From: Siccibacter turicensis LMG 23730
GTDB taxonomy: Bacteria; Pseudomonadota; Gammaproteobacteria; Enterobacterales; Enterobacteriaceae
Direction of reading: 5' to 3'
DNA length: 64,000 bases
Assembly: GCF_000463155.2 (NCBI RefSeq)
Contig: NZ_AWFZ01000006.1
Coordinates: forward strand, 1 to 64,000
Positions 51,196 through 60,344 of the stretch are shown here, one piece after another; position 1 is the stretch's first letter; every line of letters starts with the position of its first letter. The notes beneath the pieces were generated by a model. It did not search any database, was not told the origin of the DNA, and worked only from the letters and a program-made list of their open reading frames with translations. Both the position numbers and the translations under genes were made by a program.

Positions 51196-51206
51196 GAAAC
51201 GTCCTT

Positions 51207-51256
51207 GTAACTACATTTCTGTAGTTACATTTTAGGCGTTATTTTGTACAGGTCAA
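51207..51256 (-). promoter_or_regulatory. brnTA promoter and palindromic operator
   Basis: On the minus strand the -35 is TTGACC (51251-51256) and the -10 TAAAAT (51229-51234), spacing 16. Directly downstream is a perfect inverted repeat, GTAACTACA (51207-51215) / TGTAGTTAC (51220-51228) with a 4-bp spacer. It lies where an autorepressor such as BrnA would block transcription. Confidence 0.75.
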
Positions 51257-51314
51257 TACAGGGAGGCAGGGTGAAAGAAAAGGCGAGAGATAGGCTCCCG
51301 CCCGGATTCGACGC

Positions 51315-52208
51315 TTATCTGATACGCGTTCTGCGCTGCGTGTAGAGTGCATCCATGACGAATACCGCCAGCGCCACCCAGATAAAGGCGAAGGTGACCA
51401 TTTTGTCCGCGCCCGGAATTTCATCGTAGAACAGCACCGCCAGCAGGAACATCAGGGTCGGGCCGATATACTGGAAGAACCCCAGCGTGGAGAGACGCAG
51501 CCGCGTTGCGGCGCCGGTAAAGCACAGCAGCGGAATGGTGGTCACGACCCCGGCGGCGATCAGCAGCAGATTCAGCGACATCGGGTTCTGCCCCATATGG
51601 CTGGTCGGGCTGTCGGCGTAGAAGAACAGATAAAACGCCGCCACCGGCAGCAGCCACAGCGTTTCGAACAGCATGCCCACCTGTGCTTCAACCGCGATTT
51701 TCTTACGCACCAGGCCGTAAAACGCAAAGCTGAACGCCAGTCCCAGCGCGATAACCGGCAGCGAGCCAAAGGTCCAGAGCTGTACCAGCACGCCGGTGGC
51801 GGCGAGTACAACGGCCACCCACTGCATACGGCGGAAGCGTTCGCCAAGGAAGAGCATCCCCAGCAGGATATTCACCAGCGGATTAATGAAATAGCCGAGG
51901 CTGGCCTCCAGCATATGGTGGTTGTTCACCGACCAGATAAACAGCAGCCAGTTACCGCCAACCAGCACCGCGCTCAGCGCCAGCGCAAAAATCTTCTTCG
52001 GCGTCTGACACAGGCGTTTGATCTGCCCCCACTGGCGAGTGATAGCGATCAGCGCCACCATAAAGAAGAAGGACCAGATCACGCGGTGGGTCAGGATTTC
52101 ATCTGCCGGAACGTAGTGAATCAGCTTGAAGTAGGCTGGCGCGATGCCCCAAATAAAATAAGCGGCAAGGGCGAGTAACACACCCTGCCGCGTCTGCTTA
52201 GGATCCAT
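51315..52208 (-). CDS. rarD: EamA-family transporter RarD
   Basis: A 297-residue inner-membrane protein with ten predicted membrane segments (EamA/DMT superfamily). It was named for chloramphenicol resistance when over-expressed in Pseudomonas; the natural substrate is unknown. It begins KQTRQGVLLALAAYFIWGIAP. E. coli RarD is 296 residues. It lies between brnT and yigI, all on the minus strand. Confidence 0.95.
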   Translation of the reverse strand: MDPKQTRQGVLLALAAYFIWGIAPAYFKLIHYVPADEILTHRVIWSFFFMVALIAITRQWGQIKRLCQTPKKIFALALSAVLVGGNWLLFIWSVNNHHMLEASLGYFINPLVNILLGMLFLGERFRRMQWVAVVLAATGVLVQLWTFGSLPVIALGLAFSFAFYGLVRKKIAVEAQVGMLFETLWLLPVAAFYLFFYADSPTSHMGQNPMSLNLLLIAAGVVTTIPLLCFTGAATRLRLSTLGFFQYIGPTLMFLLAVLFYDEIPGADKMVTFAFIWVALAVFVMDALYTQRRTRIR

Positions 52209-52268
52209 GAAAACGACTCGTTGTAAAAAAGTGTCAGCATCTTATCACTCCCCGGCGCGTTACCCTAC

Positions 52269-52736
52269 CTACCCCACCATGTAGGTTGCGGTGGCACTGG
52301 CGATATGGCGCTCTTCCTCGTTGTGCAGCTCCACGCGTGCTACGGAGACTTTATTGCCGGCGCGCAGCAGGGTGCTGGAGGCGATAAAACGCGTGCCGCG
52401 TCCGGGGCGCAGATAATCGACGCGCAGATCGATGGTTCCCATCTTCGACAGACGCTGGCGCAGCTCCTCTTCGGTAATGCTGTCGTGCCGCGTCAGTGTG
52501 CTGCCGACGCAGACCAGCCCGGCCGCCACATCCAGCGCGGAAGCGATAACGCCTCCGTGGAGAATGCTCTGCGCCCAGTTACCGACCATCATCGGCTGGT
52601 TGCTGAAGGCAAGCTGCGCGAAGGTCGGCTCGTAGCGCTCCAGCTCCAGGCCAAGCGCCCGGTTAAACGGCATGTGATAGACGAAGATTTCACCAACCAG
52701 CTGTAAAGCCTGATCGGCGGTGAGGAGGGTAGACAT
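52269..52736 (-). CDS. yigI: Acyl-CoA thioesterase YigI
   Basis: A 155-residue hotdog-fold protein (4HBT/PaaI-like). The motif [22 protein letters not shown] holds the usual active-site Asp region. YigI of E. coli has been reported to hydrolyse medium- and long-chain acyl-CoA. It is divergent from pldA and 60 nt upstream of rarD on the same strand. Confidence 0.93.
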   Translation of the reverse strand: MSTLLTADQALQLVGEIFVYHMPFNRALGLELERYEPTFAQLAFSNQPMMVGNWAQSILHGGVIASALDVAAGLVCVGSTLTRHDSITEEELRQRLSKMGTIDLRVDYLRPGRGTRFIASSTLLRAGNKVSVARVELHNEEERHIASATATYMVG

Positions 52737-52908
52737 GGTGCTTCCTTAAACCAACAAACGGAATTAGTTAATGTGATGTGGATTTTATGATTATGATTTG
52801 TTGCTTTCCACTTTAAGAAACGATAACCGGGCAGATATGCCGGAAAAATGTAGAATAGCTCGCAATCAATAATCACCACGTCACTCAATCGTTCGGGAGA
52901 ACATTCAG

Positions 52909-53778
52909 ATGCGCTCGTTTCTGGGTTTTGTAATGGCAGCGTTGCTGTTGCCTTGTGCTGCACTGGCGCAGGAAGCCACCGTTAAAGAAGTGCACGATGC
53001 GCCCGCAGTACGCGGCAGTATCATCGCTAACTTATTACAGGAGCACGATAACCCTTTCACGCTTTATCCGTATGAAAGCAACTACCTGCTCTATACCGTC
53101 ACCGACGATCTGAATAAAGAAGCCATCGGCTCTTATGACTGGTCTGATAACGCCCGTAAGGATGAAGTGAAATTCCAGCTGAGCCTGGCGTTCCCTTTCT
53201 GGCGCGGCATCATGGGACCAAACTCGGTGCTGGGCGCGTCTTATACCCAGAAATCCTGGTGGCAGCTCTCCAACAGCGGCGAGTCCTCCCCGTTCCGCGA
53301 AACCAACTATGAACCGCAGCTGTTCCTCGGTTTTGCCACCGATTACCGCCTTGCCGGCTGGACGCTGCGCGACGTGGAGTTTGGTTACAACCACGACTCC
53401 AACGGTCGTTCAGACCCGACCTCCCGCAGCTGGAACCGTCTCTATACGCGTCTGATGGCGCAGAACGGCAACTGGCTGGTGGAAGTGAAGCCGTGGTACG
53501 TGGTGGGCAGCACTGACGATAACCCGGACATCACGAAATATATGGGTTACTACCAGCTGAAAGTGGGCTATCAGATCGGCGAGGCCATCCTCAGCGCCAA
53601 AGGCCAGTACAACTGGAACACCGGCTACGGCGGTGCGGAAGTGGGGCTGAGCTATCCGGTCACGCGTCACATGCGTCTGTACGGCCAGGTTTACAGCGGT
53701 TATGGTGAATCGTTAATCGATTACAACTTTAACCAGACACGGGTCGGTGTCGGCGTTATGCTTAACGATCTGTTCTAA
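52909..53778 (+). CDS. pldA: Outer membrane phospholipase A1 (OMPLA)
   Basis: A 289-residue outer-membrane beta-barrel. A 20-residue signal peptide (MRSFLGFVMAALLLPCAALA) is followed by the 12-stranded barrel. The catalytic triad is H162, S164 and N176 in NHDSNGRS...WN. Calcium-dependent dimerisation switches it on when phospholipids reach the outer leaflet, helping to keep lipid asymmetry. Length equals E. coli. Confidence 0.97.
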   Translation: MRSFLGFVMAALLLPCAALAQEATVKEVHDAPAVRGSIIANLLQEHDNPFTLYPYESNYLLYTVTDDLNKEAIGSYDWSDNARKDEVKFQLSLAFPFWRGIMGPNSVLGASYTQKSWWQLSNSGESSPFRETNYEPQLFLGFATDYRLAGWTLRDVEFGYNHDSNGRSDPTSRSWNRLYTRLMAQNGNWLVEVKPWYVVGSTDDNPDITKYMGYYQLKVGYQIGEAILSAKGQYNWNTGYGGAEVGLSYPVTRHMRLYGQVYSGYGESLIDYNFNQTRVGVGVMLNDLF

Positions 53779-53797
53779 AGCATTGCAGTTTCTGACG

Positions 53798-53829
53798 CAG
53801 GCGCTGAAAATAGCGCCTGTTTTATTTTT
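53798..53829 (+). terminator. pldA terminator
   Basis: CAGGCGCT (53798-53805), loop GAAAAT, AGCGCCTG (53812-53819), then TTTTATTTTT. Confidence 0.9.
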
Positions 53830-53847
53830 AAGGTAAATGGGGTACGC

Positions 53848-55674
53848 GTGGCGCAGGCGGAAGTTATGAATCAGGAATCGCTGGCTCGACAGGTTTTGCA
53901 GGAAACCTTCGGCTACCAGCAGTTTCGCCCAGGCCAGGAAACCATCATCAATACGGTGCTCGACGGGCGCGACTGTCTGGTGGTGATGCCCACCGGCGGC
54001 GGCAAGTCGCTGTGCTATCAAATTCCGGCGCTGGTCAAAGAGGGTCTGACGGTTGTCGTTTCGCCGCTTATCTCGCTGATGAAAGACCAGGTGGATCAGC
54101 TGCTCGCCAACGGCGTGGCGGCGGCCTGCCTCAACTCCACCCAAAGCCGCGACCAGCAGCTTGAAGTGCTGACCGGCTGCCGTACCGGCCAGGTGCGCTT
54201 GCTCTATATCGCCCCTGAGCGGTTAATGATGGACAACTTCATCGACCAGCTCAGCCACTGGCCGCTGGCGATGGTTGCCGTGGATGAAGCGCACTGTATT
54301 TCCCAGTGGGGCCACGATTTCCGCCCGGAGTATGCCGCGCTTGGCCAGCTGCGCCAGCGTCTGCCGAACGTCCCGTTTATCGCCCTGACCGCGACCGCCG
54401 ACGACACCACGCGGCTTGATATCGTGCGTCTGCTGGGTCTGCACGACCCGCTGATTCAGATAAGCAGCTTTGATCGTCCGAACATTCGCTACATGCTGAT
54501 GGAGAAGTTCAAGCCGCTCGATCAGCTGATGCGCTACGTCCAGGAGCAGCGCGGCAAGTCGGGAATCATCTACTGCAACAGCCGCGCGAAGGTGGAAGAC
54601 ACCGCCGCCCGCCTGCAAAGCAAAGGCATTAGCGCCGGTGCGTATCATGCCGGGCTGGAGCATCAGGTGCGTGCCGAGGTGCAGGAAAAATTCCAGCGCG
54701 ACGATCTGCAAATCGTGGTCGCCACCGTGGCATTTGGGATGGGCATCAACAAGCCTAACGTGCGGTTTGTCGCGCACTTTGATATCCCGCGTAATATTGA
54801 ATCCTACTATCAGGAAACCGGACGCGCCGGGCGCGACGGCCTGCCGGCGGAAGCCATGCTGTTTTACGATCCGGCGGATATGGCCTGGTTGCGTAAATGC
54901 CTGGAAGAGAAGCAGCCCGGCCCGCTTCAGGATATTGAGCGTCATAAGCTCAATGCGATGGGCGCGTTTGCCGAAGCGCAAACCTGCCGTCGTCTGGTGC
55001 TGCTCAACTACTTTGGCGAAGGGCGTCAGGCCCCGTGCGGCAACTGCGACGTCTGCCTCGATCCCCCGCGCCGCTACGACGGGCTGGTGGATGCGCAAAA
55101 AGCGCTCTCCTGCATCTATCGTGTCGGGCAGCGGTTCGGCATGGGCTATGTGGTGGAAGTGCTGCGCGGCGCTAACAATCAGCGCATCCGCGATCTGGGC
55201 CACGACAAGCTCAACATCTACGGCGTCGGGCGCGATCAGACCACCGAACACTGGGTGAGCGTGATCCGCCAACTGATTCATCTCGGTGTCGTCACCCAAA
55301 ACATCGCGGCGCACTCTGCCCTGCAGCTTACCGAAGCCGCACGTCCGTTCCTGCGCGGTGAAGCGCCGCTGATGCTGGCGGTACCGCGCGTCGTGGCGCT
55401 TAAGCCGCGCGTGGCGCAGAAATCGTACGGCGGCAACTACGACCGCAAGCTGTTCGCCAGGCTGCGCAAGCTGCGTAAAGCCATTGCCGATGAAGAGAAT
55501 ATTCCGCCGTACGTGGTGTTTAACGACGCGACCCTGATCGAGATGGCCGAACAGATGCCGCTCTCGCCGGGTGAAATGCTGGGCATCAACGGCGTGGGTA
55601 CCCGCAAGCTGGAGCGCTTCGGACGCGAGTTCCTGGCCTGCATCCGCAGCCATGCCGACGGCGAAGACGAGTAG
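53848..55674 (+). CDS. recQ: ATP-dependent DNA helicase RecQ
   Basis: A 608-residue RecQ-family helicase. Walker A is TGGGKS at 49-54, DEAH is in VAVDEAHCISQWGHD, a zinc-binding cysteine set follows (CR...CGNCDVC), then winged-helix and HRDC domains. It works in the RecF recombination pathway and with Top3 in decatenation. The start is GTG at 53848, as in E. coli; GGGG lies 5 nt upstream. rhtC follows 65 nt later. Confidence 0.96.
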   Translation: MAQAEVMNQESLARQVLQETFGYQQFRPGQETIINTVLDGRDCLVVMPTGGGKSLCYQIPALVKEGLTVVVSPLISLMKDQVDQLLANGVAAACLNSTQSRDQQLEVLTGCRTGQVRLLYIAPERLMMDNFIDQLSHWPLAMVAVDEAHCISQWGHDFRPEYAALGQLRQRLPNVPFIALTATADDTTRLDIVRLLGLHDPLIQISSFDRPNIRYMLMEKFKPLDQLMRYVQEQRGKSGIIYCNSRAKVEDTAARLQSKGISAGAYHAGLEHQVRAEVQEKFQRDDLQIVVATVAFGMGINKPNVRFVAHFDIPRNIESYYQETGRAGRDGLPAEAMLFYDPADMAWLRKCLEEKQPGPLQDIERHKLNAMGAFAEAQTCRRLVLLNYFGEGRQAPCGNCDVCLDPPRRYDGLVDAQKALSCIYRVGQRFGMGYVVEVLRGANNQRIRDLGHDKLNIYGVGRDQTTEHWVSVIRQLIHLGVVTQNIAAHSALQLTEAARPFLRGEAPLMLAVPRVVALKPRVAQKSYGGNYDRKLFARLRKLRKAIADEENIPPYVVFNDATLIEMAEQMPLSPGEMLGINGVGTRKLERFGREFLACIRSHADGEDE

Positions 55675-55739
55675 TCGCTACCCCTGCCGCAACGTGGCAG
55701 GATAATCTCCCCTGAATCCTTTATGCGTGAGTAACGGTT

Positions 55740-56360
55740 ATGTTGATGCTTTTTCTGACGGTCGCGATGGTGCACCTCGTGGCGCTGCTGAGCCCCGGCC
55801 CTGATTTCTTTTTCGTCTCGCAGACCGCGGTGAGCCGTTCGCGTAAAGAGGCGATGATGGGCGTGCTGGGCATTACCGGCGGGGTGATGATCTGGGCGGG
55901 CGTGGCGCTGCTGGGCCTGCATCTGATTCTGGAGAAAATGGCGTGGCTGCACACCATTATTATGGTCGGCGGCGGGTTATACCTGTGCTGGATGGGCTAC
56001 CAGATGCTGCGTGGCGCGCTGAAAAAGGGCGAACCGACTACCGCTACCCCAGCGGTTGAGCTGGCCCACGGCGGCCGCAGCTTTATTAAAGGGCTGCTGA
56101 CCAACCTGGCGAACCCAAAAGCCATTATCTATTTTGGAAGCGTGTTTTCACTTTTCGTCGGCGATAACGTTGGTAGCGCCGAGCGCTGGGGTATTTTCGT
56201 GCTGATCGCGCTGGAAACGCTAGCCTGGTTTAGCCTGGTGGCGAGCCTGTTTGCGCTGCCGAAAATGCGTCGCGGCTATCAGCGTCTTGCGAAGTGGATT
56301 GATGGCGTAGCGGGCGTGCTGTTTGCCGGATTCGGCATTCATCTTATTGTCTCGCGCTAA
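55740..56360 (+). CDS. rhtC: Threonine exporter RhtC
   Basis: A 206-residue LysE/RhtB-family exporter with about six membrane segments. The N-terminal SPGPDFFFVSQTAVSRSRKE is the family signature. It expels threonine and lowers toxicity of high threonine. Same length as E. coli. In E. coli rhtB follows convergently; here an extra small gene lies between them. Confidence 0.96.
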   Translation: MLMLFLTVAMVHLVALLSPGPDFFFVSQTAVSRSRKEAMMGVLGITGGVMIWAGVALLGLHLILEKMAWLHTIIMVGGGLYLCWMGYQMLRGALKKGEPTTATPAVELAHGGRSFIKGLLTNLANPKAIIYFGSVFSLFVGDNVGSAERWGIFVLIALETLAWFSLVASLFALPKMRRGYQRLAKWIDGVAGVLFAGFGIHLIVSR

Positions 56361-56385
56361 GCGCGTTTCGCCCCCAGAACCGTTC

Positions 56386-56409
56386 GCGCCCGCACAATGC
56401 TGCGGGCGC
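56386..56409 (+). terminator. Hairpin after rhtC, probable terminator
   Basis: GCGCCCGCA (56386-56394), loop CACAATGC in part, TGCGGGCGC (56401-56409), followed by TGTTGTATT. The T tract is interrupted, so efficiency is uncertain. Confidence 0.5.
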
Positions 56410-56420
56410 TGTTGTATTGG

Positions 56421-56681
56421 CTAGCCGCGGCCATCTTTCGGGGCAAGGAAATAGAAGCCGAACGGCAGCGCCCCGAGAATGGTAAACATGATGGTGTAGA
56501 TGAAGGTCCAGGCGCCCTGCATGATAAACAGCGACAGCGGCCATGACGCCATCGGCAGATTGTACTGATCCTCCACCCCGCCAAACGTCACCTTAGAGAT
56601 AACGCTCGCCGCAATAATAAAAACAATCAGCAGGCAGATAAGGAATTTCTTCCCTTCAGGGGTTCGTAGTTTTTCCCGCAT
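56421..56681 (-). CDS. Small inner-membrane protein, DUF2534-like
   Basis: An 86-residue protein with two strong membrane segments (about 12-32 and 50-78), a basic N-terminus (MREKLRTPEGKK) and the central GGVEDQYNLPMASWPLSLF. This layout resembles the DUF2534 family of small enterobacterial membrane proteins, which have no known function. GGAGGAG lies just before the ATG, so it is well translated. It is inserted between rhtC and rhtB, which are adjacent in K-12. Its own promoter must lie in the 72-bp gap upstream or transcription comes from rhtB. Confidence 0.75.
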   Translation of the reverse strand: MREKLRTPEGKKFLICLLIVFIIAASVISKVTFGGVEDQYNLPMASWPLSLFIMQGAWTFIYTIMFTILGALPFGFYFLAPKDGRG

Positions 56682-56753
56682 GGCTCCTCCGGTTTAGCAC
56701 GCAGTGGCGAAGCCGACACTCTATAGAGAGTTGCTCAGAAAATCGACCCGTAA

Positions 56754-57374
56754 TCAGTGAGAACGTGCGGTCGCCAGCAGCGCGCCGACCAGCATAAACA
56801 GCGATCCGAACACCCGGTTCAACGCTTTCATCTGGCGCGGGCCCTTGATCCAGCCGGCGATGCGCGTCGCCAGCGTCGCGTAACCGATCATCACAATGAT
56901 ATCCACCACGATGGTGGTGGTGCCCAGCACCACATACTGCATCACCTGGGGCTGCTGCGGGACGATGAACTGCGGAAATAGCGCCGCGAGGAACACGATG
57001 CTTTTCGGGTTGGTGAGGTTGACGAACACCGCCCGCTTAAACAGCCGCCCGCGCGACTGGGTATGGGCGAGCGTGTGCAGGTCGAGCGCGCCTGCTGCGC
57101 GCCACTGTTGAATGCCGAGCCAGATAAGGTACGCCGCCCCCGCCCATTTCAGGATCTCGAACGCCAGCAGCGACCGGGAGAACAGCGTACCCAGCCCGAT
57201 GCCCACCAGCACAATGTGAATCGCCAGCCCGGTCTGCAAACCGGCGATGGATGCCGCCGCGCCGCGATAGCCGTGGCTGATGGCGGTGGTCATGGTGTTA
57301 ATCGCACCGGAGCCGGGCGAGACGCTTAAAATCACCGAGGTAAGGAGGTAGGCAAACCACCATTCGAGGCTCAT
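56754..57374 (-). CDS. rhtB: Homoserine/homoserine lactone exporter RhtB
   Basis: A 206-residue LysE/RhtB exporter with about six membrane segments and the N-terminal [21 protein letters not shown]. It exports homoserine and its lactone. The start is ATG at 57374 (MSLEWWF), with AGGAA 6 nt upstream; a longer frame from 57395 would add seven residues not found in E. coli. It is divergent from pldB. Confidence 0.95.
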   Translation of the reverse strand: MSLEWWFAYLLTSVILSVSPGSGAINTMTTAISHGYRGAAASIAGLQTGLAIHIVLVGIGLGTLFSRSLLAFEILKWAGAAYLIWLGIQQWRAAGALDLHTLAHTQSRGRLFKRAVFVNLTNPKSIVFLAALFPQFIVPQQPQVMQYVVLGTTTIVVDIIVMIGYATLATRIAGWIKGPRQMKALNRVFGSLFMLVGALLATARSH

Positions 57375-57483
57375 GTCTGATTCCTGGATGTACACTTTTA
57401 TGCCACAATACGCTATTGCTTGTTGTTGTGCTACGAATCACAAAAAAGCGTTTTACTCGCGATAAGACGGCGTAAATCACCCT

Positions 57484-58476
57484 ATGTTTCAGCACAAATC
57501 AGGATGGAAATCGAGGGAAGAGGCATTCGCCGCCTTCACCATGGGCCCGCTCACCGCGTTCTGGCAACAGCGTGAAGAGGGTGAACTGACGGGCGTGGAC
57601 GGCATCCCGATACGCTTCGTGCGTTTTCGCGCCGCCGGCAATGACCGCGTGGTGGTGATCTGTCCCGGCCGCATCGAAAGCTACGTCAAGTATGCCGAAC
57701 TGGCTTACGATCTGTTCCACTGCGGCTTCGACATACTCATCATCGACCACCGTGGGCAGGGCCGTTCAGGGCGCATGCTTGATGACACGCACCGCGGCCA
57801 CGTGGTCAATTTCAGCGATTATGTCGATGATTTCGCGGCGTTCTGGCAGCAGGAAGTGGCCAGCGGCCCGTGGCGGCAGCGCTTTATCCTCGGTCACTCT
57901 ATGGGCGGTGCGATTGCCACGCTGTTTTTGCAGCGTCAGCCGGACGCCTGCAACGCCATTGCGCTCTGCGCGCCCATGTTTGGCATTGTCATGCGGCTAC
58001 CCGAGTGGATGGTGCGCCATATTCTCGACTGGGCGGAAGGTTACCCCAACGTGCGCGACGGCTACGCCATCGGCACCGGTCGCTGGCGCGCGTTGCCGTT
58101 CAGCGTCAATATTCTGACCCACAGCCGTCAGCGCTACCGGCGCAATCTGCGGTTTTACGCCGATGAACCCCGGCTGCGGGTGGGCGGCCCGACGTACCAC
58201 TGGGTGCGGGAGGGCGTTCTTGCAGGCGAACAGGTGCTGGCAGGTGCCACTGCCGTCACCACGCCGATGCTGCTGCTCCAGGCGGAAGAGGAGCGTGTGG
58301 TGGATAACCGCATGCACGACCGCTTCTGCGAACTGCGTGCCGCAGCAGGCTACCCCTGTGAGGGGGGTAAACCTCACGTCATACAAGGCGCATACCATGA
58401 GATCCTCTTTGAGAAGGATGCGATGCGTGCAGTTGCACTTCATGCCATCGTCGATTTTTTCGACCGGCACCGTTAA
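57484..58476 (+). CDS. pldB: Lysophospholipase L2
   Basis: A 330-residue alpha/beta hydrolase of the monoglyceride-lipase type. The nucleophile is S139 in GHSMGG; the Asp and His (AYHEILFEKDAMR) follow. It degrades lysophospholipids at the inner membrane. The C-terminus ends at FDRHR, about ten residues shorter than the 340-residue E. coli protein. It forms a short operon with yigL. Confidence 0.95.
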   Translation: MFQHKSGWKSREEAFAAFTMGPLTAFWQQREEGELTGVDGIPIRFVRFRAAGNDRVVVICPGRIESYVKYAELAYDLFHCGFDILIIDHRGQGRSGRMLDDTHRGHVVNFSDYVDDFAAFWQQEVASGPWRQRFILGHSMGGAIATLFLQRQPDACNAIALCAPMFGIVMRLPEWMVRHILDWAEGYPNVRDGYAIGTGRWRALPFSVNILTHSRQRYRRNLRFYADEPRLRVGGPTYHWVREGVLAGEQVLAGATAVTTPMLLLQAEEERVVDNRMHDRFCELRAAAGYPCEGGKPHVIQGAYHEILFEKDAMRAVALHAIVDFFDRHR

Positions 58477-58528
58477 CGCTCCGCGGCCCGCCCGCGTCGC
58501 ACTTACTACCAGAGGTTGAATCATTCTT

Positions 58529-59329
58529 ATGTATCAGGTTGTTGCGTCAGATCTGGATGGCACATTGTTATCCCCCGAACACCGCCTTACGCCCTACGCG
58601 AAAGAGACTCTGCGCCTGCTGACGGCGCGCGGCATCCACTTTGTTTTCGCCACCGGGCGTCACCATGTCGACGTCGGGCAGATCCGCGACAATCTCGAAA
58701 TCGAAGCCTACATGATCACCTCCAACGGGGCGCGGGTGCACGACACCGCGGGTAACCTGGTGTTTACCCACAACCTCGATCGCGACATCGCCACCGACCT
58801 GTTTGGCATGATGCACAATCACCCGGACATCATTACGAACATCTATCGCGACGACGAATGGTTTATCAGCCGCCATCGCCCCGACGAGATGCGTTTCTTC
58901 CAGGAAGCAGTGTTCCACTACTCGCTCTACGAACCGGGTCTGCTGGAACCGGAGGGGATCAGCAAGGTGTTCTTCACCTGCGACACCCATGAAACGCTGC
59001 TCCCGCTGGAGCAGGCCATCAACGCGCGCTGGGGCGACCGGGTAAACGTCAGCTTCTCCACCCTGACCTGCCTCGAAGTGATGGCGGGCGGCGTCTCGAA
59101 GGGGCATGCCCTGGAAGCGGTGTCGAAAGCGATGGGCTACAGTCTCGCGTCCTGTATCGCCTTCGGCGACGGCATGAACGACAAAGAGATGCTGTCGATG
59201 GCGGGCAAAGGCTGCATTATGGCGAACGCCCATCAGCGCCTGAAGGATCTGCTTCCGGAGCTGGAAGTGATCGGCAGCAACGCCGACGATGCGGTCCCGC
59301 GCTACCTGCGTGAGCTGTACCTCGCCTGA
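58529..59329 (+). CDS. yigL: Pyridoxal phosphate phosphatase YigL
   Basis: A 266-residue HAD phosphatase of the Cof (IIB cap) class. Motif I is SDLDGTLL with D8 and D10. YigL dephosphorylates pyridoxal-P and sugar phosphates. In Salmonella and E. coli the pldB-yigL mRNA is stabilised by the sRNA SgrS during sugar-phosphate stress, with pairing inside pldB; I did not verify the site here. It follows pldB by 52 nt. Confidence 0.95.
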   Translation: MYQVVASDLDGTLLSPEHRLTPYAKETLRLLTARGIHFVFATGRHHVDVGQIRDNLEIEAYMITSNGARVHDTAGNLVFTHNLDRDIATDLFGMMHNHPDIITNIYRDDEWFISRHRPDEMRFFQEAVFHYSLYEPGLLEPEGISKVFFTCDTHETLLPLEQAINARWGDRVNVSFSTLTCLEVMAGGVSKGHALEAVSKAMGYSLASCIAFGDGMNDKEMLSMAGKGCIMANAHQRLKDLLPELEVIGSNADDAVPRYLRELYLA

Positions 59330-59343
59330 CCGCGGCCTTAAGA

Positions 59344-59374
59344 TGACGAGTGGTTAATGCGTAACCACTCGTCA
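59344..59374. repeat. Perfect 13-bp inverted repeat upstream of yigM
   Basis: TGACGAGTGGTTA (59344-59356) and TAACCACTCGTCA (59362-59374) around ATGCG. No T run follows on either side, so it is an atypical terminator at best. It may be a protein-binding site in front of yigM or a stabilising 3' hairpin of pldB-yigL. Confidence 0.7.
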
Positions 59375-59444
59375 ACCAAATAGCCGCGCGCGTTCATTTT
59401 TGCTTCGCTACAATGCCCTCTCATCAACATGAGAGATTCTTGCC

Positions 59445-60344
59445 GTGGCGCTACTTATCATCACCACCATCCTGTGGGCCTTCTCGTTCAGCCTGATTGG
59501 CGAATACCTGGCCGGGCAGGTGGACAGCTATTTTTCCGTTCTGATGCGCGTCGGCCTTGCCGCTCTGGTGTTCCTGCCGTTCCTGCGCATTAAGGGCCAC
59601 AGCCTGAAAACCCTCGGCCTGTATATGCTGGTGGGCGCGATGCAGCTTGGCATCATGTATCTGCTGAGCTTCCAGGCCTACCTCTATCTGACGGTCTCGG
59701 AGTTCCTGCTGTTCACCGTCCTGACGCCGCTCTACATCACGCTGATCTACGACCTGCTGAGCAAACGCCCGCTGCGCTGGGGTTATCTGCTGAGCGCAGG
59801 CCTGGCGGTGCTTGGCGCCGCGATTATCCGCTATGACAAAGTGAGCGATCATTTCTGGACCGGTCTGGTGCTGGTGCAGCTGGCGAACATCAGTTTCGCC
59901 ATCGGTATGGTGGGGTACAAACGCCTGATGGAAACGCATCCGATGCCGCAGCACAGCGCCTTTTCCTGGTTCTATCTGGGGGCGTTTATCGTTGCCGCGC
60001 TGGCGTGGGTGGTGATGGGTAATCCGCAGAAGCTGCCGACCACCGGGTTGCAGTGGGGCATTCTGGTCTGGCTGGGCGTTGTGGCCTCCGGGCTTGGGTA
60101 CTTCATGTGGAACTACGGCGCCACGCAGGTGGACGCCGGTACCCTTGGCATCATGAACAACATGCATGTTCCGGCAGGGCTGCTGGTTAACCTTGCGATC
60201 TGGCACCAGCAGCCGCACTGGCCGAGTTTTATTATGGGAGGGGCAGTGATAGTGGCGTCGCTGTGGGTCCATCGCCGATGGGTCGCTCCGCGCTCTTCAC
60301 AAACGGCAGATGTTCGCAGGCGTGATTCCGCGCCGAGCGAATAA
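59445..60344 (+). CDS. yigM: Biotin transporter YigM (BioP)
   Basis: A 299-residue EamA-type carrier with ten predicted membrane segments, starting [20 protein letters not shown]. In E. coli it is the biotin importer, repressed by BirA. The start is GTG at 59445. A possible -10 TACAAT lies at 59409-59414, and a perfect inverted repeat lies upstream. I found no clear BirA box. The 3' end overlaps convergent metR by 113 nt. Confidence 0.94.
   Translation: MALLIITTILWAFSFSLIGEYLAGQVDSYFSVLMRVGLAALVFLPFLRIKGHSLKTLGLYMLVGAMQLGIMYLLSFQAYLYLTVSEFLLFTVLTPLYITLIYDLLSKRPLRWGYLLSAGLAVLGAAIIRYDKVSDHFWTGLVLVQLANISFAIGMVGYKRLMETHPMPQHSAFSWFYLGAFIVAALAWVVMGNPQKLPTTGLQWGILVWLGVVASGLGYFMWNYGATQVDAGTLGIMNNMHVPAGLLVNLAIWHQQPHWPSFIMGGAVIVASLWVHRRWVAPRSSQTADVRRRDSAPSE

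Noticed and set aside
51244-51262. Possible LexA box near the brnT promoter (CTGTATTGACCTGTAC on the minus strand)
   Set aside because: The right half lacks the CAG end required by CTG-N10-CAG, so SOS control of brnTA is not supported.
54223-55653. Long open frame (476 codons) antisense to recQ
   Set aside because: Reverse shadow of a full-length RecQ. No motif and biased composition.
55683-55702. Short hairpin CCTGCC/GGCAGG between recQ and rhtC
   Set aside because: Only 6 bp with no T run; too weak to call a terminator.
59370-59420. BirA box before yigM
   Set aside because: No TTGTAAACC/GGTTTACAA-like pair with the required spacing could be found; only short GGTT/AACC fragments inside the palindrome.
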